From a bacterium (GTDB lineage: Bacteria; Zixibacteria; MSB-5A5; GN15; FEB-12), in NCBI GenBank assembly GCA_030668045.1, contig DAOUUR010000078.1:1-8153 (forward strand): DNA of 8,153 nucleotides, in the 5' to 3' direction. A model generated the notes under the pieces. It made no database searches and was not told the origin of the DNA. It was given only the letters and a program-made list of their open reading frames with translations. Of the stretch, positions 1 to 5,821 are shown one piece after another; within the stretch, counting starts at the first letter, position 1; each line of letters starts with the position of its first letter. The position numbers were made by a program, and so were the translations under genes.

Positions 1-1
1 G

Positions 2-490
2 GAGGGAAAGCTGGTTGCTCGAATTGTCGAGGTAGAGGCGTATGTCGGTCAGGGCGATCCGGCATGTCACGCGGCCCGAGGCAGGACCAAACGAAACGAA
101 GTTATGTTCGGCCCACCCGGTGTTGCCTATATCTATTTCATCTATGGTATGTATCATTGTCTCAATTTCGTAACCGAGCCTGAAAATCACGCCGCCGCGT
201 TGTTGCTTCGAGCGGCCGAGCCGGTTGAGGGTGTCGATATTATGAGCCAACGATCACCCGGCAAGAAATCGATTGGGTTGCTCAGTGGGCCGGGGAAATT
301 CTGTCGGTCGTTCGGATTGACTCGTAAGCAGAACGGTGTTGATCTGTGCGGCAATACTTTGTATCTGGAAGATCGTCATGAGCCACAACCTGAGATCGTT
401 CGTACGTCACGTATCGGTATTAAAGAGGGACGAGACCGGTTGTGGCGATTCTGTGACCAGAACTCACCAGCAGTTTCCCGACACCCTTAG
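2..490 (+). CDS. mpg: 3-methyladenine DNA glycosylase (AAG/MPG family), 5' end cut by window
   Basis: Base-excision repair enzyme that flips out alkylated purines (3-methyladenine and related lesions) and cleaves the N-glycosidic bond, leaving an abasic site; cytoplasmic. The visible 162 residues contain the family core: VEVEAY with the expected catalytic Glu at fragment residue 12 and the neighbouring Tyr14, CHAARG with His23, and YIYFIYGMYHCLN with Tyr45 and Asn55. These match human AAG Glu125, Tyr127, His136, Tyr159 and Asn169. The C-terminus RIGI...LWRF...AVSR is the usual family ending, so the 3' end is complete. Bacterial members are about 190-210 residues, so roughly 30-45 N-terminal residues lie outside the window. 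The reading frame is open from base 2; the ATG at 104 is internal, because the catalytic Glu is encoded upstream of it. A hairpin covers the stop codon and a terminator-like structure follows. Nothing suggests a functional link to the envelope genes downstream. Confidence 0.95.
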   Translation, partial: EGKLVARIVEVEAYVGQGDPACHAARGRTKRNEVMFGPPGVAYIYFIYGMYHCLNFVTEPENHAAALLLRAAEPVEGVDIMSQRSPGKKSIGLLSGPGKFCRSFGLTRKQNGVDLCGNTLYLEDRHEPQPEIVRTSRIGIKEGRDRLWRFCDQNSPAVSRHP

Positions 491-505
491 AGGTGTCACA
501 ACACC
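480..505 (+). other. Alternative small hairpins over the mpg stop codon
   Basis: GACACC (480-485) and GGTGTC (492-497) form a 6-bp stem with a 6-base loop that contains most of the TAG stop (488-490). The same GGTGT (492-496) can instead pair with a second ACACC (501-505) around a 4-base CACA loop. The two stems are mutually exclusive. No T-run follows, so this is not a classical terminator by itself. It could protect the mpg mRNA 3' end or be chance; no function can be assigned. Confidence 0.35.
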
Positions 506-532
506 CAGACCCTTCTTCGATAAGTGCTTAGA

Positions 533-570
533 AGTGGCTCGCCACTCTTGGAGGTGGCTTGCCACTTTTT
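533..570 (+). terminator. Probable rho-independent terminator after mpg
   Basis: AGTGGC (533-538) can pair with GCCACT (561-566). Inside it GCCAC (541-545) can pair with GTGGC (554-558), separated from the outer stem by a 2x2 internal loop. The result is one long hairpin, followed at once by T566-T570. Position and form fit termination of the mpg transcript before the protease gene. The T-run is short, and the same bases can also fold as two separate small palindromes, so the call is moderate. Confidence 0.55.
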
Positions 571-573
571 GGT
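534..573 (+). repeat. Two tandem copies of a 20-base palindromic unit
   Basis: GTGGCTCGCCAC (534-545) and GTGGCTTGCCAC (554-565) are palindromes differing by one base and starting exactly 20 bases apart. The full 20-base units match at 15 of 20 positions. Each copy is GTGGC-N2-GCCAC. The arrangement could be a dispersed intergenic palindrome of REP type, or simply the arms of the terminator called over the same bases. No other copy is visible in this window. Confidence 0.5.
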
Positions 574-612
574 TGATTCTCCCGAGTCATTCTCGATATT
601 GCCGCGTACAAT
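573..612 (+). promoter_or_regulatory. Weak promoter candidate upstream of the site-2 protease gene
   Basis: TTGATT (573-578) and GATATT (595-600) are separated by 16 bases and each match the sigma-70 consensus at 4 of 6 positions. A better -10-like hexamer, TACAAT (607-612, 5 of 6), has no good -35 at the right distance. A promoter is expected here because the preceding structure resembles a terminator and the GTG start of the next gene is at 633. Which hexamer is used cannot be decided from the sequence. Confidence 0.3.
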
Positions 613-632
613 TTAACGAGATTGGATTGTTA

Positions 633-1253
633 GTGTTTGGAGAAGACTTTATATCAAGAGCGATTATCGGATTTCCAATTCTGATATTCTCGCTTACTGT
701 TCATGAGTGCGCCCACGCCTGGTCGGCGTATAAGTTTGGTGATCCCACCGCCCGCAATATGGGACGGTTGACCCTGAACCCGCTGGCGCATCTTGATATG
801 ATGGGTGTGATTGTCATGATCATGTCCGGGTTCCGTTTTGGTTGGGCCAAACCGGTGCCGGTGAACCCGGCCAACCTCGACAACCCCCGTGTTGCTGATA
901 TATGGATTTCCGCCGCCGGCCCACTCTCCAATATAGCTATCGCGATTGTTGCCGGTATCTGTTTCCGGATAGCCGGTGCCGCGATGACCGGTCTTCCCGA
1001 CGGCCTCTTCGTATTTCTTCAGACGGCGGTTTGGATCAACTTAACGCTCGCCTTTTTTAATCTTATCCCACTGTTTCCGCTTGACGGTTCTCATATCCTG
1101 CGCAACTTGCTGCCACCCGATCTTGAGCATATCATGGCCCGACTTGATCGCATTGCGCCGCTTCTCTTGTTGGCAATGATCATTATGGGTTGGTTCTGGG
1201 TGATAATTGGTCCTTTTGTGTTGACTATCGGCAAGCTTCTCCTCGGTTACTGA
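633..1253 (+). CDS. Site-2 protease family (M50) intramembrane zinc metalloprotease
   Basis: Polytopic inner-membrane protein of 206 residues, the size of the compact M50 proteins that lack PDZ and CBS domains (YwhC-like). The zinc site is visible: HECAH (His24, Glu25, His28) in the first membrane segment, and NLIPLFPLDG with Asp151 as the third ligand in a later one. GDPTA...GRLTLNPLAHLD, the GWAKPVPVNP segment and AAGPLSN are all family hallmarks. About four to five hydrophobic segments are apparent. GTG 633 is chosen because it yields the usual short N-terminus (MFGEDF...) before the first helix; GGA at 624-626 is a weak ribosome site, and TTG 627 is a possible alternative. The frame stays open back to an ATG at 336, but that start would overlap mpg by 155 bases and run through the terminator. 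The natural substrate is unknown; such enzymes cleave membrane-spanning segments. A lipoprotein gene starts two bases after the stop, so the two are probably co-translated. Confidence 0.9.
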   Translation: MFGEDFISRAIIGFPILIFSLTVHECAHAWSAYKFGDPTARNMGRLTLNPLAHLDMMGVIVMIMSGFRFGWAKPVPVNPANLDNPRVADIWISAAGPLSNIAIAIVAGICFRIAGAAMTGLPDGLFVFLQTAVWINLTLAFFNLIPLFPLDGSHILRNLLPPDLEHIMARLDRIAPLLLLAMIIMGWFWVIIGPFVLTIGKLLLGY

Positions 1254-1255
1254 TT

Positions 1256-1933
1256 ATGAAGCGACGCATTACTTGCTGTGTGACGGTCTTTCTCGTGGTG
1301 GCGCTGTCCGGATGTGGTATCTCATATCGTCGAGCCCCCACAGGAGAGAAGCCGGACCAACGTGCACAAACTAAAATCCCGGTGGAGGCGTATCTGTTCG
1401 ATGCCAGGGTTCATCGCGATGGCAAGCCGACTTCGTTTAGACTCGAAATCTTCCAGGACGACGCAGTACTTGCACTCGGCGGTCGTGGGTATCTTGGCAA
1501 AGGTGCACTGAAGGGCTGGATGCGCTCCGATTCGTTGAAGATATTCTTTCCGTCAACGGGCGAATATGTTTACGAGGCGGTAACCGATATTTTCGGCAGC
1601 TTGAACTGTGCCGTTCTCAATCTCGATCACAGCCTGGAGCGATACTTCATGGAACCTCCGGAAGTGGGGAATGAGTCGGGTCTTACGGTTGAGTTGTTGC
1701 AGGATAAGAAAAAGTTCCGGGAGTATGTCATCTATCAGCCCGGTTGTGCCTGGCAGCTTACTCTTCGGTACGATTTACAGAAAAAAGGCTGGCGGGTGAA
1801 GCGGTTTGAGCTTGACGATGGCGACAAGTTCCGTCTGACCGGTAAGCGCCGCGAGTACAAGGCGCGGGCCAAAGTTCCCGGAAGCAAGTTCGAATTGACG
1901 GTTCCAGCGGGGGCCGTCCGCATAATCCTATAA
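1256..1933 (+). CDS. Predicted outer-membrane lipoprotein of unknown function (DUF4292/LolB-like character)
   Basis: A 225-residue protein with a lipoprotein signal peptide: basic MKRR, a hydrophobic stretch, then lipobox LSGC with the acylated Cys at residue 20. Residue 21 is Gly, not Asp, so by the E. coli sorting rule it would go to the outer membrane. The mature part is rich in alternating hydrophobic residues typical of beta-strands: EAYLFDARV, SFRLEIFQ, SLKIFFPSTGEYVYEA, LTLRYDLQKKGWRVKRFEL, and a closing KFELTVPAGAVRI. This pattern recalls the half-barrel folds of LolA/LolB and DUF4292 proteins, an impression that needs a profile search. It also has Cys118 and Cys164, which might form a disulphide. 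ATG 1256 is chosen because it directly gives the signal peptide; the frame is open back to an ATG at 1190, which would bury that peptide. The gene starts two bases after the protease stop, so they form one operon. No terminator is visible after it. Confidence 0.85.
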   Translation: MKRRITCCVTVFLVVALSGCGISYRRAPTGEKPDQRAQTKIPVEAYLFDARVHRDGKPTSFRLEIFQDDAVLALGGRGYLGKGALKGWMRSDSLKIFFPSTGEYVYEAVTDIFGSLNCAVLNLDHSLERYFMEPPEVGNESGLTVELLQDKKKFREYVIYQPGCAWQLTLRYDLQKKGWRVKRFELDDGDKFRLTGKRREYKARAKVPGSKFELTVPAGAVRIIL

Positions 1934-1953
1934 AGCGTACGAAGTTATACGAG

Positions 1954-1982
1954 TTGACTTAGGGTGGGGCATCAATGATATT
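1954..1982 (+). promoter_or_regulatory. Candidate sigma-70 promoter for the exporter/glycosyltransferase cluster
   Basis: TTGACT (1954-1959) matches the -35 consensus at 5 of 6 positions and GATATT (1977-1982) the -10 consensus at 4 of 6, with an ideal 17-base spacer. Transcription would start near 1989, about 25 bases before the GTG at 2014. It lies in the only sizeable gap upstream of the overlapping gene block, so it could drive the block and possibly rel. Read-through from the lipoprotein gene is also possible, since no terminator separates them. Confidence 0.45.
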
Positions 1983-2002
1983 ACTTACTTATGGAATTCT
2001 TT

Positions 2003-2006
2003 GGAG
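2003..2006 (+). promoter_or_regulatory. Ribosome binding site fixing the GTG start at 2014
   Basis: GGAG lies seven bases before GTG 2014, good spacing for a Shine-Dalgarno site. It supports the GTG as the start of the ABC exporter, for which no ATG is available at a sensible position in this frame. Confidence 0.7.
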
Positions 2007-2013
2007 TTAACAG

Positions 2014-3909
2014 GTGAATCTGTACCGGCGAACATTCTCGGTCCTGAAATCCTTTTGGAAGCAACTGGTAACGGCGTCGGTGTCGGCGGCACTCTATGCT
2101 CTGTTTTCTGGCTTACTGATCTGGTTGGCGGGGCCACTCTTAATGACGTTGTTCCAGGTCGAACAGATTCCGGGGATGCCGCAGACGCAGGTTGAAATAC
2201 ATCGCTCGGTCGATCAGGGCACCCAAGCTGACTCGCCCAAAGACGTAGCTGCGCAGGTGACCGGCGGGATTGTCGGTCTCAAAGAGACGATGAAGGGATG
2301 GGTCAACAATCTGGTTGCGGCGGAGACCCGTCTTGATACGCTCTATCGATTCTGCTGGGCAATCCTCATAGTTGTTCTGCTGAAGAATATCTTTTTCTAC
2401 CTGCAGGGCTTTTTCATGGCGTATGTCCAGCAGTCGGTGATCAGGCATTTCCGGGAAAGATTGTTTGAGAAGTATCAACGGCTGTCACTTGATTACTTCC
2501 ATCAAAGGCGAACCGGGCAGGTGCTTTCCAGAGTGACCAACGATGTTGTCGTCCTCAACGATTCGATCGATATCAGTTTCAATCACCTTGTGACCGAGAC
2601 GGTGTCGGTGCTGGTGTTCCTATCGTTCCTGATAATCCTCAGCTGGAAGCTGACCTTGATCTCGCTTTTTGTTATGCCGGTGGTGTTCGGGTTTATCTGG
2701 TTCCTCGGCAAGAAACTTCGCAAGTATTCAGCCCGCGCTCAGGACCGAATGGCCGACGTCAACTCGGTACTGGAAGAAGCGATCAGCAACATACGGATTG
2801 TCAAAGCGTTTTCGATGGAGAAGTTCGAGACCACCAAGTTCTTCGTTGCTACGCGAGAGTTTTTCCGTTCGCTACTTCGCATGACACGTATTCGTCATCT
2901 GTCCTCGCCGATCAACGACACACTCGCTACGATTGCTGGAATAGTAATCCTCATTTATGCCGGGACACGGATTATCTCCGGAACAGGGGAACTCGACGCC
3001 GGCGATTTCATGACCTACGTCATCGCCATGTTCTCGCTGATCAAACCGGTCAAGGCACTCAGCCAGATTCATATCAGAGTCCAGGAAGGGATGGCTGCCG
3101 CCGAACGGATATTCGAAGTGCTCGACACCGATGAGAAGATCATTGATCAGCCCGGTGCTCGTTCGATAGAGGCGTTTTCCGATGGGATAGTCTACAACAA
3201 TGTGCGGTTCGGTTACAACCCCGAGGTTACAGTCATTGACGGTGTTTCTTTTGAAGTCAAGGCTGGCGAAGTTGTAGCGTTGGTAGGACCATCGGGGGGT
3301 GGCAAGTCGACGCTGCTCGATCTGCTGCCGCGGTTCTACGATCCTCAGGGCGGTGCGATCACAATCGACGGACATGATATCAGAAGCCTGACTATTGCCT
3401 CACTGCGCAGCCTGCTCGGAATTGTTACGCAGGAAATTCTGTTGTTTAATGATTCGGTTCGTGCAAATATCGCCTATGGCCAGAATGGTATTACTGATGA
3501 GAAAGTGTACGACGCAGCTCGGATGGCTAACGCGCACGAGTTCATCGAAGAGATGACCGACAAGTACGACACGATGGTCGGTGCACGCGGAGTACGTCTT
3601 TCCGGGGGACAGCGACAACGACTGGCAATCGCAAGGGCACTCTTGAAGAATCCACAGATACTAATATTCGATGAAGCTACTTCAGCGCTGGATACGGAGT
3701 CGGAAGTTCTCGTGCAGGATGCGATCAACAAACTGATGGCCGGGCGGACGGCATTGGTCGTGGCTCACCGGCTTTCTACTATTAAGCATGCCAATCGTAT
3801 TCTGGTTGTCGATCAAGGGAAGATCTCCGAGAGCGGTACTCATGAGGAGCTGCTGGTGCGGAAGGGAACGTACCACCGTCTCTACCAGTTGCAGTTCAGG
3901 GATGTATGA
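2014..3909 (+). CDS. msbA: MsbA-like ABC exporter, fused membrane and ATPase domains (lipid A/core flippase candidate)
   Basis: Homodimer-forming half-transporter of 631 residues in the inner membrane, expected to flip a lipid-linked substrate, most likely lipid A-core, using ATP. Six membrane segments lie at about residues 21-47, 112-138, 192-211, 214-232, 300-320 and 331-350. The ATPase domain is complete: Walker A GPSGGGKST (425-433), Q-loop Gln473, signature LSGGQ (529-533), Walker B ILIFDE with Asp553 and catalytic Glu554, D-loop SALD, and switch His585. E. coli MsbA has 582 residues. Most of the excess here is a loop of about 64 residues between segments 1 and 2 (48-111), predicted outside the cytoplasm, with an amphipathic-looking stretch near 84-108. 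The stop overlaps the next start by four bases (ATGA), and three glycosyltransferases follow, which supports the lipid A-core role. Sequence alone cannot rule out another lipid, peptide or drug substrate. Confidence 0.9.
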   Translation: MNLYRRTFSVLKSFWKQLVTASVSAALYALFSGLLIWLAGPLLMTLFQVEQIPGMPQTQVEIHRSVDQGTQADSPKDVAAQVTGGIVGLKETMKGWVNNLVAAETRLDTLYRFCWAILIVVLLKNIFFYLQGFFMAYVQQSVIRHFRERLFEKYQRLSLDYFHQRRTGQVLSRVTNDVVVLNDSIDISFNHLVTETVSVLVFLSFLIILSWKLTLISLFVMPVVFGFIWFLGKKLRKYSARAQDRMADVNSVLEEAISNIRIVKAFSMEKFETTKFFVATREFFRSLLRMTRIRHLSSPINDTLATIAGIVILIYAGTRIISGTGELDAGDFMTYVIAMFSLIKPVKALSQIHIRVQEGMAAAERIFEVLDTDEKIIDQPGARSIEAFSDGIVYNNVRFGYNPEVTVIDGVSFEVKAGEVVALVGPSGGGKSTLLDLLPRFYDPQGGAITIDGHDIRSLTIASLRSLLGIVTQEILLFNDSVRANIAYGQNGITDEKVYDAARMANAHEFIEEMTDKYDTMVGARGVRLSGGQRQRLAIARALLKNPQILIFDEATSALDTESEVLVQDAINKLMAGRTALVVAHRLSTIKHANRILVVDQGKISESGTHEELLVRKGTYHRLYQLQFRDV

Positions 3910-5054
3910 TGCAGACGATGCCCGAACAACATCCTGCAGCTCACCTCAAGCGTGCAGAGCACGGTGTCAAGGCCGCATTTTTTGCTTTGTTTAGAGTCTT
4001 TCTCAAGAGGGGACAGCCTGACCAAACGCCACTTGATGGAACTCAGGTTAAACGCGTGCTGCTTCTTCGACCCGAAACCAAGCTTGGCGACATGGTCATT
4101 TCGCTGCCGGTTATTGACACCCTCAAACGTCACTACCCGCATATCAAGATTTCTATTCTCTGCTCGCCGGGTAATGTTGGCTTGATCAAAGATGATCCCC
4201 GATTCGAGATGATATTTCTTTATCGCAAGAATATCTTCAGAGATATTGCCGAGGTCCGGCGTATCCGGCGTGAGCAATTTGATTGTGTCCTTGATTTGCT
4301 GTGCGATGATTCGGTGACGTCACTGGTGCTTTCCCAATATTGCACTCCACGCAAGCCGAGGATCGGGGTTGGGAAACAACAGTTTGCAGACTACTATGAT
4401 TTCAATCGGTTCAATGGTGTCGATGAGTCCAGGCATATTGTGAACAACACGCTCCATCTGCTTGACGCTTTCGGTGTTGATACTGGAAACGAGAGTGGCC
4501 ATGCCGCCGTTTATTTAAGTGAGAATGATCGGGACATCGCCGACAGATTTGTTGCCAGTGTCAACGATGGTCGGTCGCAGGGACCGCTGTTGGGATTTAA
4601 TGTCTCGGCTGGTACGGCAACTCGCCGTTGGGCCGAACAGAAGCAGGCGGAGTTGATCGAGAAAATCCTCGGCCACGATTCATCGGCGCGATTTGTCATC
4701 GTCTGCACACCCGCTGACCGCGATCAGGGACAAAGACTGTGTGATCAGATTCCCGAGAAATTGCATCTTGTGCCGGACCGTTTGTCTATCACCGCCGCAT
4801 CGGCAATAATCAAGCGGCTTGACCTGCTGATCAGTCCCGATACATCGCTGGTGCATATTGCCCGGTCATTTCGTGTGCCGGTTGTTTCGATGTATCCAGG
4901 GGTGCGGAAAAATCTCACCTTGTGGCGACCTTTTGGGCAGGACGACGGGTTTGTGGTTGCTAAACACCCCGACAACATATTTGATATCACGGTCGAACAA
5001 GTATTTGATGCCTATCTTCAACTGATGGCATCGCAGAAGAAAGTGGAGAACTGA
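3906..5054 (+). CDS. Glycosyltransferase family 9 (heptosyltransferase-like), first copy
   Basis: Cytoplasmic, probably membrane-associated GT-B transferase of 382 residues, expected to add heptose or a related sugar from a nucleotide donor to the LPS inner core. The N-terminal fold starts KRVLLLRPETKLGDMVISLP, with Asp62 at the position of the conserved GT9 catalytic acid. The C-terminal donor site appears as LISPDTSLVHIA with Asp312 and His317, followed by PVVSMYPG. About 48 residues precede the fold, longer than in WaaC or WaaF, and contain a basic/aromatic stretch (AAFFALFRVFLKRG) that could rest on the membrane. The start is ambiguous: ATG 3906 overlaps the exporter stop by four bases, while ATG 3909 sits better behind AGGG (3898-3901), and ATG 3918 is also in frame. 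The choice changes only one to four residues. The stop overlaps the next start by one base. GT9 membership is firm; the exact sugar and acceptor are not. Confidence 0.9.
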   Translation: MMQTMPEQHPAAHLKRAEHGVKAAFFALFRVFLKRGQPDQTPLDGTQVKRVLLLRPETKLGDMVISLPVIDTLKRHYPHIKISILCSPGNVGLIKDDPRFEMIFLYRKNIFRDIAEVRRIRREQFDCVLDLLCDDSVTSLVLSQYCTPRKPRIGVGKQQFADYYDFNRFNGVDESRHIVNNTLHLLDAFGVDTGNESGHAAVYLSENDRDIADRFVASVNDGRSQGPLLGFNVSAGTATRRWAEQKQAELIEKILGHDSSARFVIVCTPADRDQGQRLCDQIPEKLHLVPDRLSITAASAIIKRLDLLISPDTSLVHIARSFRVPVVSMYPGVRKNLTLWRPFGQDDGFVVAKHPDNIFDITVEQVFDAYLQLMASQKKVEN

Positions 5055-5821
5055 TGGCTCTCTCGGTCGTTATCATAACAAAGAACGAAGAGGCGAATAT
5101 AGAACGTTGTCTCAGTTCGGTCGATTGGGCCGATGAGTTGGTTGTAATCGACAGTCAATCTACCGACAAGACTGTTGAGATTGCCACCCGTTTTGGAGCA
5201 CGGATATTCAGCCCGGTTTGGCGAGGATACGGACCGGCCAAGCAGGAGGGTGTTGATCGTGCGACCCACGAGTGGATATTGTCAATCGATGCTGATGAAG
5301 TCGTTGAGCCGACGTTGGCCAAAGAGATACAGGACGTTGTAGCCAGCGAGACTGATCGGGCGGGTTACTACATGCCCCGAAAAACTGAATTTCTTGGAAG
5401 ATGGATCCTGCATTGTGGTTGGTATCCTGATCGTCTGGTGAGATTGTTTCGGAAATCGAAAGGCCGACTTAGTGAGGTGGTCGTGCATGAAGAAGTCGTT
5501 GTTGATGGCCCGGTAGGATATTTGAAGGGTCACCTGTTGCATTACAGCTATCCCGATCTGGAGCATTATCTGAAGAAATTCAATACGTACACGACTCTGG
5601 GCGCCGAGGAGGCGTTTAGGGCTGGTAGAAAAGCAGGGTGGGCCGATTTGGTTGTTCGGCCACCGGTAGCGTTCATAAAACACTATATCTCAAGACAAGG
5701 CTTTCGGGACGGTGTGCAGGGATTCATAGTCTCCGTACTTTCGGCGACCGCCGTTCTGGTAAAATATGCCAAGCTCTGGCACAAGGAGAAACAGGTTTTG
5801 GAGGACGACAACAATGGGTAA
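5054..5821 (+). CDS. Glycosyltransferase family 2, WaaE/KdtX-like LPS-core transferase
   Basis: A GT-A transferase of 255 residues that would transfer a hexose from a nucleotide sugar to the LPS core on the cytoplasmic side of the inner membrane. The opening SVVIITKNEEANIERCL, then WADELVVIDSQSTDKT (nucleotide-binding Asp33) and ILSIDADEVV with the metal-binding DxD at Asp79-Ala-Asp81, closely follow the WaaE/KdtX group, known in Klebsiella as a core beta-1,4-glucosyltransferase. The middle part (CGWYPDRLVRLFRKSKGR...VHEEVVV) and HYSYPDLEHYLKKFNTYT are also typical. The C-terminus has a hydrophobic segment, roughly residues 215-238, followed by basic residues, which may anchor it to the membrane. 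ATG 5054 overlaps the previous stop in TGATG, with GGAG (5045-5048) five bases upstream. The next gene starts eight bases before its end, so translation is coupled. Membership of this subgroup is likely; glucose as the sugar is only inferred. Confidence 0.9.
   Translation: MALSVVIITKNEEANIERCLSSVDWADELVVIDSQSTDKTVEIATRFGARIFSPVWRGYGPAKQEGVDRATHEWILSIDADEVVEPTLAKEIQDVVASETDRAGYYMPRKTEFLGRWILHCGWYPDRLVRLFRKSKGRLSEVVVHEEVVVDGPVGYLKGHLLHYSYPDLEHYLKKFNTYTTLGAEEAFRAGRKAGWADLVVRPPVAFIKHYISRQGFRDGVQGFIVSVLSATAVLVKYAKLWHKEKQVLEDDNNG
5800..5804 (+). promoter_or_regulatory. Ribosome binding site deciding the second GT9 start at 5814
   Basis: GGAGG, inside the end of the GT2 gene, lies nine bases before ATG 5814. 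It favours this start over the upstream in-frame ATG at 5766, which would add 16 residues (with RNR and RTTT) not expected ahead of the GT9 fold. Confidence 0.65.

Noticed and set aside
104..490. mpg starting at ATG 104 as a complete short gene
   Set aside because: The frame is open to the window edge and the catalytic Glu and His are encoded upstream of 104, so the gene is cut by the window rather than short.
336..632. N-terminal extension of the site-2 protease from ATG 336
   Set aside because: It would overlap mpg by 155 bases and translate the hairpin region; the extra residues have no family resemblance, while GTG 633 gives the usual N-terminus.
1190..1255. Upstream start for the lipoprotein gene at ATG 1190
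   Set aside because: It would place 22 residues before the signal peptide and overlap the protease gene; ATG 1256 gives a standard lipoprotein signal.
2872..3375. 167-codon open frame on the minus strand opposite the exporter gene
   Set aside because: Opposite the conserved segment 5-6 and Walker A coding region; composition is that of a shadow frame.
3882..4277. 131-codon minus-strand frame across the exporter/GT9 junction
   Set aside because: It covers two well-supported plus-strand genes and shows no recognisable protein features.
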